Part shown: in pieces, positions 24,164-33,264 of the stretch
Layout: each line of letters opens with the position of its first letter
Numbering within the stretch: the stretch's first letter is position 1
Assembly (NCBI GenBank): GCA_027068435.1
Contig: JAMOTA010000054.1
Coordinates: forward strand, 16,335 to 80,334
DNA: 64,000 nucleotides
From: Sulfurovum sp.
GTDB taxonomy: Bacteria > Campylobacterota > Campylobacteria > Campylobacterales > Sulfurovaceae
Direction: 5' to 3'
Notes under the pieces: generated by a model
Told to the model about the DNA's origin: nothing
Seen by the model: only the letters and a program-made list of their open reading frames with translations
The model's database searches: none
Translations under genes and position numbers: made by a program

Positions 24164-25122
24164 CTCTTCTCCTTTTTCCATGTAGTAAGTAGAGTTACAA
24201 GGGCTTGTGTCTCTTTGTACTTAGATGCTGTCTCTATCACATACTTTAATGTTAGAGGAATATCTTTAAGATACCCATCTTTTCCATCACGTAAATGTAA
24301 CCTAGCAAAGATACCAAGCACCTTTATATGACGCTGTAAGCCCATAAAATCAAACCATTTTATAAAGGTTGCATCATCTACTTTAAGCCCTACACTCTCT
24401 TTATAATAGAGTGCTAACTTCTCTACCTCTTCTTTGTTCCACTCTAAGTAACAGTCTTTAAGTAAAGAGACTAAGTCATACGTTATAGCTCCCGCACGAG
24501 CATCTTGAAAGTCTATAACGCCTATGTTACCTTGAGAAGTTAGCATAATATTACGCGAATGAAAGTCACGATGAACAAACACCCCTTGAGGCTGTTGAAG
24601 AGCCACATGAGTAATGGATTGGAGTACATAGTTAAGTGTAGTCTCTTCTTCATCGTTTATGGGTATCTGTAAATACTTACCCAAATACCACTCTTGCATT
24701 AGTGCCATCTCAAAATGTAAAAACGCTGCATCGTATGGGAGTAACTCCTCTACCTCAGCCTTTTGCATCTTTACTATCTCGTCTATGGCTTTTTTATAGA
24801 GTGTGATATAGTTCTCTTTAGTTAACGTATCAAAATAATGCTCACTACCAAAATCTTCTAATATAAGATAACCTAAATTCATATCTTTTACCATAACACG
24901 CGGTATTTTTACCTCAACAGCAAAAAGCTTCTCTTGCATCTTGATAAATGGTAACATACTCTCTAAAAGTAGTGAAGAGTCCATCAGTACATAGGTTTGA
25001 CTATCTTTTCTTAACCTGTAGTAACTTCTAAAACTCGCATCTACAGAAGCTACCTCTACACTCCACTCACTCCAACCTATCTGCTTTAGCCACAGTTTTA
25101 TTTTATCTATATTTTGTACCAT
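24160..25122 (-). CDS. amgK: AmgK-like anomeric sugar kinase
   Basis: An aminoglycoside-phosphotransferase-fold kinase of 320 residues. Seen are the catalytic loop HRDFHSRNIM (about 198-207) and the metal motif IDFQDARAG (about 216-224), plus GYLILEDFG. This pattern is typical of AmgK, which phosphorylates MurNAc/GlcNAc at the anomeric carbon in cell-wall recycling. It starts 10 bp after dgt and its stop overlaps the MurU start by 4 bp (ATGA), so kinase and uridylyltransferase are coupled. The kinase class is certain; the substrate is inferred from the MurU partner. Confidence 0.82.
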   Translation of the reverse strand: MVQNIDKIKLWLKQIGWSEWSVEVASVDASFRSYYRLRKDSQTYVLMDSSLLLESMLPFIKMQEKLFAVEVKIPRVMVKDMNLGYLILEDFGSEHYFDTLTKENYITLYKKAIDEIVKMQKAEVEELLPYDAAFLHFEMALMQEWYLGKYLQIPINDEEETTLNYVLQSITHVALQQPQGVFVHRDFHSRNIMLTSQGNIGVIDFQDARAGAITYDLVSLLKDCYLEWNKEEVEKLALYYKESVGLKVDDATFIKWFDFMGLQRHIKVLGIFARLHLRDGKDGYLKDIPLTLKYVIETASKYKETQALVTLLTTWKKEKR

Positions 25123-25132
25123 TTACTACCTC

Positions 25133-26587
25133 TTATTTTATCGCCATTAAGAGACGATACTCCTCTAAAGCAAAGTCATCTGTCATACCACTAATGTAGT
25201 CTATAATAAGACGTACTCTGTAGTACCACTCAAGTATGGTATAGTTTTCCCTATCTTCTTTCTCAAGGCACTTCACATCTTGACGGTAAGCTGCTATCTG
25301 TTTAGAGGAGACTCTTTTAATAAGACGCATAGAGATAAAACACTCTATCTTCTCCTCTCTCATTAAGGCTTCAAAGTCACTATGATTCAAAACTAAAAGG
25401 GGTTGATAGGTATCTAACAGTCCATTGATAATAGCATACCCTTGAAGGTCTAAAGTTTGTACATCTTTATGCTCATAAATATACTTTACTGAAATTCTTT
25501 GCAAAATCTCAACAGCTTTGTAGTACTTACTCTCTTTGTCATACTCCAAGAGTGCAGCGTTAAATGAACCGTTATAGATAGCTTCATGGTTTTGCATATA
25601 GATATCTACTACATGAAAGACCAATGAAGTCACAAGTTTTGCCCTAGTAAGTGCAAAAAACATACTAAATTGATAAGGTTCTTCATTCTCTTTAGCTTGT
25701 TGGTATCGTTCTTCTATCATCTCTAAAAGATAATGCTCATTCTCTTTTTCACACTCATGTTTTATAAGGTTATATACTTCATCTAAGCTCAATATACCTT
25801 TCTCTACTGAGTCCTCTAAGTCTGCTGTGAGATAAGAGATGTCATCGGCTGCTTCCATAATGTACGTAATAGGAAACCGATGCCCCTCTTCTACTTCTAA
25901 CTGCTCTTGAATCTTTTTGATTAGCTCTTTTTCACTGTAGTAAAAACCTGGTTTTTTCTTGAGGTAATCAAAGGCTTCACCTTTTTTAGGTTTATCTTCA
26001 AAAGCCCCTCTTGTGTATTTGAGAACGGCTAAGGTTTGGGTGTAAGAGAGGTTAAGTCTTTGGAGTTTAGTAATCACCCGAATAGCTTGGGCATTACCAT
26101 CATAGTTAGTAATATCTTTAGCGATAAGCTCTTTTAGATTTTTTGTCTCTGTAGTAGTTGCTGGAAATGCTTTTAAAATAGGTACAGCATACTTCTCTAC
26201 CCATCTGTTAATCGTCTGCTCTGCAAAGTGTCCAAAGGGTGGGTTTCCTATGTCATGGAGTAAACTTGTCATCTCAGAGGTAGAGACAAAAGCATTTTCA
26301 AGTGCTTCAAGTCCATACGATTCAAGACCATTCACCCCTTTCTCTTCCAACTTACTCAAGATACTTTTTGCAATAAAGCGTGCAGTTTGTGCCACTTCAA
26401 GTGAGTGTGTTAGCCTTGTACGGATAGAGGCATTGAGTTCAAGTGCAAAGACTTGTGTTCTTTTCTGTAAGCGTCTAAAAGCAGGAGAAGAGAGTACTCT
26501 TCCTCTGTCACTCTCAACAGAAATATCTATATGCTTTGAGGGGTAAAACTCTCTATCTAGTGTCAATTTTTTTCTATAGTCAAGCAT
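25133..26587 (-). CDS. dgt: dGTP triphosphohydrolase family HD protein
   Basis: An HD-domain protein of 484 residues with the dGTPase N terminus RGRVLSSPAFRRLQKRTQVF. The metal site is His61 (TRLTHSLEVAQ), His111-Asp112 in LLHDIGNPPFGH, and an Asp in EAADDISYLTADLED. It hydrolyses dNTPs to nucleosides and triphosphate, limiting dNTP pools; relatives can restrict phage. The C-terminal ~200 residues are helical, as in E. coli Dgt. It is the first gene of a likely dgt-amgK-murU transcript. Confidence 0.92.
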   Translation of the reverse strand: MLDYRKKLTLDREFYPSKHIDISVESDRGRVLSSPAFRRLQKRTQVFALELNASIRTRLTHSLEVAQTARFIAKSILSKLEEKGVNGLESYGLEALENAFVSTSEMTSLLHDIGNPPFGHFAEQTINRWVEKYAVPILKAFPATTTETKNLKELIAKDITNYDGNAQAIRVITKLQRLNLSYTQTLAVLKYTRGAFEDKPKKGEAFDYLKKKPGFYYSEKELIKKIQEQLEVEEGHRFPITYIMEAADDISYLTADLEDSVEKGILSLDEVYNLIKHECEKENEHYLLEMIEERYQQAKENEEPYQFSMFFALTRAKLVTSLVFHVVDIYMQNHEAIYNGSFNAALLEYDKESKYYKAVEILQRISVKYIYEHKDVQTLDLQGYAIINGLLDTYQPLLVLNHSDFEALMREEKIECFISMRLIKRVSSKQIAAYRQDVKCLEKEDRENYTILEWYYRVRLIIDYISGMTDDFALEEYRLLMAIK

Positions 26588-26688
26588 CAGTAAACTCTTT
26601 TCATTTTTAGTCTATGGTACAGCAGACATTTTATAAAGTATTGTAACGTAAATTAGAAGTAAATCTATAAATTTTGGCTTTGAATGGT

Positions 26689-26694
26689 TATAAT
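26689..26694 (+). promoter_or_regulatory. -10 box immediately before nspC
   Basis: TATAAT lies only 5 bp before the nspC ATG. If used, transcription would start at or within the start codon, giving a leaderless message. No usual ribosome site with normal spacing is seen (AAGGG touches the ATG). Confidence 0.45.
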
Positions 26695-26699
26695 AAGGG

Positions 26700-27839
26700 A
26701 TGAATAAACTAAACGTAAAAAATTTACCATCGCCATGTTGGCTACTTGAAGAGGAGTTGCTCTTAAACAACCTTAAACAACTCCAGCAGATTAAAGAAGC
26801 AACAGGTGCGAAAATTCTTCTTGCTTTAAAAGGCTATGCATTGTGGAAGAGTTTTCCACTTATACAACCCTATCTTGATGGCTGTTGTGCTAGTGGAGTA
26901 CATGAGGCTATGTTAGCCAATGATACCTTTGCTAAAGAGGTACATACCTACTCGCCTGCTTTTAAAGAGGAAGAGATACAAAAGATAGCAGAGATTTCTC
27001 ATCATATAATCTTTAACTCCCCCTCACAGTTTAAACGCTTCGCCTCCCAAGCAAAAGCCATAAACCCTAAACTCTCTTTAGGCTTAAGGGTAAACCCTGA
27101 GTACTCTCAGTCACCTAAAGAGATTTATAACCCTTGTGGACTCTACTCAAGGTTAGGTACCACATTGGCAAATTTAGATACTTCTATTTTAGCAGAGTGT
27201 GAAGGTTTACATTTTCATGCTCTTTGTGAACAAGATAGTGATGCCTTAGAGAGTGTACTCAAAAACTTTGAAGAGAAGTTTGGAGAGTATATCTCTCAAA
27301 TGAAGTGGATTAACTTTGGAGGGGGTCATCATATTACCAAAAAAGGTTACAACACCAAAAAACTCATTTCACTCATAAAGCAATTTAAAGACAAATACAA
27401 TGTAGAGGTATATCTTGAACCTGGTGAAGCAGTAGGATGGGAAACAGGTAGTCTTATTAGTACCGTACTTGATATTGTCCATAATGGCATGGATATTGCT
27501 ATTTTAGATACTTCAGCAGAGGCACACATGCCAGATACTATCATCATGCCTTACCGTTCAGAAGTACGAAATGCAGGCGTAGCAGGAGAGAAAGCCCACA
27601 CCTACCGTTTAGCAGGAAACACTTGTCTAGCAGGAGATATTATGGGTGATTACAGTTTTGATAGCCCATTAAACATAGGAGACAAAGTCATCTTTGAAGA
27701 TCAGATGCACTACACTATGGTAAAAGCTACCACATTTAACGGTATCAAACTACCTAGTATAGCCATAAAAAGAGTCAATGGAGCAGTTGAGATACTCCGT
27801 CAATTTGAGTATGAAGACTTTAAACTAAGACTCTCTTAA
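26700..27839 (+). CDS. nspC: Carboxynorspermidine/carboxyspermidine decarboxylase
   Basis: A fold-type III PLP enzyme of 379 residues that decarboxylates carboxy(nor)spermidine in the alternative polyamine route used by Campylobacter and Vibrio. The PLP lysine is Lys44 in LLALKGYALW. Other motifs are FNSPSQ, LGLRVNPEYS, NPCGLYSRLG, LEPGEAVGWE and the C-terminal GNTCLAGD with the catalytic cysteine. It is divergent from dgt. The partner dehydrogenase gene is not in this window. Confidence 0.94.
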   Translation: MNKLNVKNLPSPCWLLEEELLLNNLKQLQQIKEATGAKILLALKGYALWKSFPLIQPYLDGCCASGVHEAMLANDTFAKEVHTYSPAFKEEEIQKIAEISHHIIFNSPSQFKRFASQAKAINPKLSLGLRVNPEYSQSPKEIYNPCGLYSRLGTTLANLDTSILAECEGLHFHALCEQDSDALESVLKNFEEKFGEYISQMKWINFGGGHHITKKGYNTKKLISLIKQFKDKYNVEVYLEPGEAVGWETGSLISTVLDIVHNGMDIAILDTSAEAHMPDTIIMPYRSEVRNAGVAGEKAHTYRLAGNTCLAGDIMGDYSFDSPLNIGDKVIFEDQMHYTMVKATTFNGIKLPSIAIKRVNGAVEILRQFEYEDFKLRLS

Positions 27840-27898
27840 TGGTAAATTACATCTATGGAAGCTATAATACATACAATAATAACTAGACAAGGATTCAA

Positions 27899-29740
27899 TT
27901 GAAAAATAGTAACTATTCACTCTTTATAAAAATAAATCTACTGATTACAACTATTCTATTTCTCTCTTTTTTACAATATAATAGAGACTATACTATAGGT
28001 GAATTATTAATAGTAGCAATGGGTACAATATCTAGTGCTACAATCTTATATATTTTACTATATATTTTACTTTTTATCTTTTTATTTAGCAAAAAATTCA
28101 TATTATACCTCTCTGCATTTATCTTTACTGCTGTAAATATAATTCTAATTATTGATTTTTTTATATTTAGGCTCTATAAGTTTCATATCAATGCGATGAT
28201 ACTAAATATTCTAACTTCTCCTGATGCTATGGACTCTATACAGCTTGGACTTTTACCTCTACTATTTTTTATAGCTATAATTTTAGGGTTTATAAGTCTT
28301 GAACTATATATTATTAAAAAACTTATAAGTATCAAAGAAAAAAGAAAATATCAACTTAATAAACAGTTAAATAGAGTCATAATTATTCCATTAGTACTTA
28401 TTATTTTTACAGAAAAGATAGGATATGGACTACTCTCTCTCTTTTCAAAAAATGAGACTATTTCAAAATTTAAAGTCATACCACTGTATCAACCCCTAAC
28501 CTTTACTAAAGTAGCAACAAAATATTTTGACTTCAACATAGAGAAAGAGGCAAAAAATATAATAAGAAAAGAAGGGCTACTTAACTACCCTCTATCACCA
28601 TTAAAACTAAAAGAAAACCAACAAAAAATAAATATCTTTATCTTTGCAAGTGATGCTGTAAATTATACTCAAATCAACGCTAAGACTACTCCAAATATAG
28701 AAAATTTTAAAAAAGATGCTATTAGTTTTCAGCATCACTATAGTGGAGGAAATGCTACAAGATTTGGTATTTTTTCACTAATGTATGGTCTTAACTCAAC
28801 CTATTGGTTCTCTTTTTTAAATGCTAATAGAGGTCCTGTTCTTTTTGATGTACTTAATGAACTAAATTACAATATTAGCATTATCTCCTCAACTAATACC
28901 AACTGGCCAGAATTTAGAAGAACTTGTTATGTTGATATACAAAATAGCATTCAAGATGATGCAGAAGGTAAACCATGGGAAAAAGATAAGCAGAGCAAAG
29001 AGAGATTTATATCTAAAGTAAATGGGTACAGTACAAAAGAACCTATATTCTCTTTTGTATTTCTTGACTCTCCTCATGGCTACTCCTCTCCAAAAGATTT
29101 CAATCCATTTAATGCAGAGGACAAAGAAATTAATTATCTCACTGTAGATAATAAAGGCAGAGATATAAAGACACTTTTTGCTCAATATAAAAATGCCGTA
29201 GCTTATAATGATAAACTATTTGGAGAAATGATAAACAAACTTAAAGAGAGAGAACTCTATGATAACTCACTAATTATCTACACTTCTGACCATGGTCAAG
29301 AGTTCTATGAGTATGGTTCATTTGGTCACAATTCCTCTTTTTCAACAGCACAAACCGTTACCCCTATGATTATCAAATTACCAAATAATCTAAAAGGTCA
29401 GTTAGAATTACCTGCTAAATTTCCAAACATTCTCACTAGCCACAATGATATAGTACCAACACTACTAACACTTTTAGGAGTAAAAAACTCAACTAATGAC
29501 TATAGTAATGGTTATAATATTTTTGATAGAAAATTTAATAGAACATCTATTTTTTGTGCTAATTGGAACCATAATGCTATTATTGACAAAAAATACTCTT
29601 ATATCTTTTCAAACCTTCCAAACAAAATGTTTAAAAGTAAAATTAAAGAGAATAGTAACTACAAAACAGTTAAAAATATAGAGATAAATAGTACAAAGAT
29701 TCTAAAAGTGATGAATGAAAATAAAAGGTTCTTAAAGTAA
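27899..29740 (+). CDS. YejM/PbgA-like membrane sulfatase-fold protein
   Basis: The start is TTG with AAGGAT 4 bp before it. Five membrane helices fill the first ~190 residues, then an alkaline-phosphatase/sulfatase fold of about 380 residues faces the periplasm. YejM-type marks are HHYSGGNATRFGIFSLMYGL (nucleophile region), YTSDHGQEFYEYG and FGHNSSF. In enterobacteria, YejM/PbgA senses lipopolysaccharide and controls LpxC rather than acting as a sulfatase; other members transfer phosphoethanolamine or similar groups to lipid A. No adjacent lipid A gene tells which applies. The gene is more AT-rich than its neighbours. Confidence 0.84.
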   Translation: MKNSNYSLFIKINLLITTILFLSFLQYNRDYTIGELLIVAMGTISSATILYILLYILLFIFLFSKKFILYLSAFIFTAVNIILIIDFFIFRLYKFHINAMILNILTSPDAMDSIQLGLLPLLFFIAIILGFISLELYIIKKLISIKEKRKYQLNKQLNRVIIIPLVLIIFTEKIGYGLLSLFSKNETISKFKVIPLYQPLTFTKVATKYFDFNIEKEAKNIIRKEGLLNYPLSPLKLKENQQKINIFIFASDAVNYTQINAKTTPNIENFKKDAISFQHHYSGGNATRFGIFSLMYGLNSTYWFSFLNANRGPVLFDVLNELNYNISIISSTNTNWPEFRRTCYVDIQNSIQDDAEGKPWEKDKQSKERFISKVNGYSTKEPIFSFVFLDSPHGYSSPKDFNPFNAEDKEINYLTVDNKGRDIKTLFAQYKNAVAYNDKLFGEMINKLKERELYDNSLIIYTSDHGQEFYEYGSFGHNSSFSTAQTVTPMIIKLPNNLKGQLELPAKFPNILTSHNDIVPTLLTLLGVKNSTNDYSNGYNIFDRKFNRTSIFCANWNHNAIIDKKYSYIFSNLPNKMFKSKIKENSNYKTVKNIEINSTKILKVMNENKRFLK

Positions 29741-29899
29741 CATAGACCCTAAATTTTTACAGATACAGAGTTTTGAAATATCTTCTTAAAAGTAGCATAA
29801 GATAATCTTTACTCTCTATTTTATAAAATATTACTTTATTTGTAAAAACTATCAAATTTTATTGTTAAGATAAGTATAGACTTGTGTATGAAATAAAAG

Positions 29900-29905
29900 T
29901 ATAAT
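29900..29905 (+). promoter_or_regulatory. -10 box immediately before hrpB
   Basis: TATAAT ends 6 bp before the hrpB ATG, and no ribosome-binding site is seen, so a leaderless or nearly leaderless message is possible. Confidence 0.42.
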
Positions 29906-29911
29906 CTCATT

Positions 29912-32413
29912 ATGAAAAATCTACCTATTACTCACGTTATCCCTGATGTTAAAGAGAAACTCTTAAAGTATAATAGACTTGTACTTCAAGCTCCACCTGG
30001 GGCTGGGAAGACTACGGCTTTGCCTTTAGCTTTACTTGATGAGCCATGGCTTCAAGGTAAAAAGATTATTATGCTTGAACCTCGCCGTTTGGCTGTGAGG
30101 AGTTCTGCTTTTCGCATGGCTGAACTGTTGGGTGAAAAGGTGGGTGAGAGAGTTGGGTACCAAGTGAAGATGGACTCTGTGCAGAGTAAACAGACTCGTA
30201 TTCTCATAGTAACAGAGGGTATCTTGACCCGTAAACTACAAAATGACCCAAGCCTTGAAGAGGTTGCTCTTGTTATCTTCGATGAGTTTCATGAGCGTTC
30301 TTTACATGCTGACCTCTCTCTTGCTTTAGCTTTAGAGTCACAGTCTGTACTTCGTGAGGAACTAAAAATACTTGTTATGTCTGCAACACTCAACACCTCT
30401 GCCATCTCAAAGGTACTACAAGATGCCCCCATCATAAAGAGTGAGGGAAGAGCTTTTCCTGTAGAGTCTGTATTTTTACCTACAAACACTACGCAACCTA
30501 CAAAAAAAGAACTCCCTAGCTACATACATAGGCTCATTATAAACTTACTTGCTACAAAAGAGGGAAACATTTTAGTTTTTCTCTCAGGAGTAAGGGAGAT
30601 AAAAACAATAGAGAAGCTTCTTAAACTAAGTAATGTAAAAGATGTTTACATCTCTACTCTTTATGGAAACTTGAGCAAAGAAGCACAGAGTAGAGCCATA
30701 AAAGCACCCCCACATGGTACACGAAAAGTGGTACTTACTACCAACATAGCCCAAACCTCACTAACCATAGAAGGGATAAAAATAGTCATAGACTCTGGAC
30801 TTCACAATGTCTCTATATTTAGCCCTTTTTCAGGGATGAACAGACTTGAAAGTACCTTTATCTCCCAAGATGCTGCCACACAAAGAGCAGGAAGGGCGGG
30901 TCGTACTTCTACTGGTACAGCTTACCATCTTTGGCATCAGTCTAAAATACTCATAAAACATGACACCCCTGAGATACTCTCATGTGACCTTAGTCAGCTT
31001 TTGCTAGAACTAGCGTTATGGGGTAACGATGACATACATCAGATGACATGGATGGACACACCTCCTAAAAGCACTCTTCTTCATGCAAGAACACTGCTTC
31101 AAGAGCTGGGTGCGTTAAACAAAGAGGGGAGCATTACAGCTCATGGAAAAGCTATGGCAAAGTACCCCATGCACCCAAGACTTGCACACATGATGCTCAA
31201 AGCAAAAGAGTTAAACCTTAGCTATGAAGCTTCACTTCTTTGTGTTCTCATAAATGAAAAAGATATTTATACTCATGCCTTTAACTCTTCGGACTTACGT
31301 GAACGTGTAAATGCACTACATGATGTTCAGATGCAAAATGGCATCAACTCTGCATACATTAACCTCAAACAGTGTCAGTATCTGCTTAAAAATGCCAAAC
31401 GCATACACAAGCAACAAAAAGCTACCGTAGATGTAGAGATGTTAGGGGTACTTCTTGCTTTTGCTTACCCAGACCGTATTGCTAAACTGCGTGGTGACAA
31501 AAACAGTACCTACCTCCTTGCCAATGGTAAGGGTGCTGTACTGCACTCACAAGATGAACTCTATAACAGAGGTTTTTTAGTCATAGCCGATGTAGATGCT
31601 AAACATACCAACGCAAGCATATATAAAGCCATAGCCCTCTCTCATACACAGATAGAGGAGTATCTCTTTGAACAGTTAGTCGTACATGAAGATGTCACAT
31701 GGAATGAAGAACAAGAGCGTGTAGAGTCTCTTAAAATTACAAAACTTGGAGCCATAACACTCAAAGAAGTTCAAAGTAAAGATGCTTCTGAAGCGTTGGT
31801 TTTAGAGGTACTTCTTGAGGAGTTAGAGGCGTTAGGGTTAGAGACATTAAACTGGGCTACAGAAGCACTAGCACTAAGAGATAGAGTTTGCTTTGTAAGA
31901 GAGTATGAACAGAAACATCCCATAGACTTTCCTGACTTTTCACAGAACTACCTCTTGGAGAACATGGAGGAGTGGTTAGCACCCTACATGAGTAACATGC
32001 GTACACTTAGAGCATTGAAGGGACTAGATTTGTACAACATACTTCTAGGGCTTATGACTTTTGAACAGAGACAAGCCCTAGATAGACTTGCTCCACAAAA
32101 GGTTAAAGTAGCTTCAGGCTCGAACATAACCATAAACTACGAAAACATAAAACAGCCCATCTTAGCGGTACGACTTCAAGAGATGTTTGGAACAAAAAGT
32201 ACACCAACTGTACTAAATGGCGAGGTAAAACTCATGCTACACCTACTCTCTCCTGCTTCGCGTCCCATACAGATGACAAAAGACTTAGAGAGCTTCTGGG
32301 CAAATACTTATGATGAAGTAAAAAAAGAGTTAAGAGGGAAGTATAAAAAGCATTATTGGCCAGATAACCCCTTAGAAGCAGAGGCTACTAGTCGGACAAA
32401 GAGATTTATGTAA
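29912..32413 (+). CDS. hrpB: ATP-dependent helicase HrpB
   Basis: A DEAH-family helicase of 833 residues. Walker A is GAGKTT at 30-35, motif II is DEFHERS, motif III is MSATL, and motif VI is QRAGRAGRT. The C-terminal HrpB-specific region (PRPLDLGF-like in others; here QNYLLENMEEWLAPYM and ASRPIQMTKDLESFWANTY) ends in WPDNPLEAEATSRTKR, typical of the family. The cellular role of HrpB is not settled (RNA-dependent ATPase). The codons are ordinary, and the opening segment aligns with other HrpB proteins, so the start is probably right despite the lack of a leader. Confidence 0.94.
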   Translation: MKNLPITHVIPDVKEKLLKYNRLVLQAPPGAGKTTALPLALLDEPWLQGKKIIMLEPRRLAVRSSAFRMAELLGEKVGERVGYQVKMDSVQSKQTRILIVTEGILTRKLQNDPSLEEVALVIFDEFHERSLHADLSLALALESQSVLREELKILVMSATLNTSAISKVLQDAPIIKSEGRAFPVESVFLPTNTTQPTKKELPSYIHRLIINLLATKEGNILVFLSGVREIKTIEKLLKLSNVKDVYISTLYGNLSKEAQSRAIKAPPHGTRKVVLTTNIAQTSLTIEGIKIVIDSGLHNVSIFSPFSGMNRLESTFISQDAATQRAGRAGRTSTGTAYHLWHQSKILIKHDTPEILSCDLSQLLLELALWGNDDIHQMTWMDTPPKSTLLHARTLLQELGALNKEGSITAHGKAMAKYPMHPRLAHMMLKAKELNLSYEASLLCVLINEKDIYTHAFNSSDLRERVNALHDVQMQNGINSAYINLKQCQYLLKNAKRIHKQQKATVDVEMLGVLLAFAYPDRIAKLRGDKNSTYLLANGKGAVLHSQDELYNRGFLVIADVDAKHTNASIYKAIALSHTQIEEYLFEQLVVHEDVTWNEEQERVESLKITKLGAITLKEVQSKDASEALVLEVLLEELEALGLETLNWATEALALRDRVCFVREYEQKHPIDFPDFSQNYLLENMEEWLAPYMSNMRTLRALKGLDLYNILLGLMTFEQRQALDRLAPQKVKVASGSNITINYENIKQPILAVRLQEMFGTKSTPTVLNGEVKLMLHLLSPASRPIQMTKDLESFWANTYDEVKKELRGKYKKHYWPDNPLEAEATSRTKRFM

Positions 32414-32415
32414 GG

Positions 32416-33096
32416 TTAAAGGGTAGTTGTTACCTTTAACATCTCGTTTGCTCCTTTTTGAAACTCATACCCTGTCTTTACGATGGAAGTTTCATAACCA
32501 AGGTTTTCAAGTGCTTTTCTGACACCATCTACATGGGGTGACCGCTCCCCTTTTAAGTTTACCAATGGAAAGACTCTTACCTCTTTGGCTACTCTTAGCA
32601 TCTCTATAAGTGACACTATGTGAAAGGTTTCATCTAGCTGTTCGCTATAGAGAAAGAGAAAATGTGAACTAAGTGCAAGGTCAAACTCTTTCTCTTTAAA
32701 AGGGAGGTTTGGTAACTCAGCAGTCACATACCTACCCTCTTCTTTTCCTTCGTTGTAGTCTATGAGAAACTCTGTCATCGCTTCTATACGCATCTCGTAC
32801 AACATACCTGTAGAGGTAATGCTATGCCATACAAAATCTTCTTTATTTTTTACCACTTGCTCCATGACCTCTTCTGTGACATCATCTATGCGTTGCATAA
32901 TCTCTTGTTTACTATAGGCATAAAGAGGGTCAACAGAGACTACTTTGCCATCGTGCAAATCTACTTCCGTGTTAAAACTTGCAGGTCCATCACCACAACC
33001 TAATATCTTTGAATTTAAGTTATCACTTGTGAGTAAAAACATCGCTACATACTCTGTTAAGTTTCGTCCCCAAGGTACTATATTCTCTAATTCCAT
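32416..33096 (-). CDS. Class I SAM-dependent methyltransferase-like protein
   Basis: The SAM-binding glycine motif is seen as ILGCGDGPASFNTE (about 33-46), followed by VVSVDPLY (acidic ribose contact). Motif IV-like is FDLALSSHFLFLYS (about 138-151). At 226 residues it has one domain and no signal peptide. It resembles uncharacterised methyltransferases often found alone. The substrate cannot be predicted. It is convergent with hrpB, with 2 bp between stop codons. Confidence 0.78.
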   Translation of the reverse strand: MELENIVPWGRNLTEYVAMFLLTSDNLNSKILGCGDGPASFNTEVDLHDGKVVSVDPLYAYSKQEIMQRIDDVTEEVMEQVVKNKEDFVWHSITSTGMLYEMRIEAMTEFLIDYNEGKEEGRYVTAELPNLPFKEKEFDLALSSHFLFLYSEQLDETFHIVSLIEMLRVAKEVRVFPLVNLKGERSPHVDGVRKALENLGYETSIVKTGYEFQKGANEMLKVTTTL

Positions 33097-33264
33097 TTGC
33101 TTCTCCCATAATATTTTATGAGATTATATCAAGCTTATGTAGAAAGTAACTAAAGATAGCCTCTTATCTTCTTGATTTTTATTACTACTCTAAGATACTA
33201 TAAGCAGTAAATTTGATAAAATACTTCTAATAAAAAAGTATCAATATAAAAAGGTTTAATTAGT

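Noticed and set aside
27899-29740. Assigning the sulfatase-fold membrane protein as lipoteichoic acid synthase
   Set aside because: The nucleophile region HYSGGNATR and a Gram-negative setting fit the YejM/PbgA group better.
33153-33170. Short hairpin AAGATA/TATCTT between the methyltransferase and glnS genes
   Set aside because: Six base pairs of A/T only; too weak to call a terminator or regulatory site.
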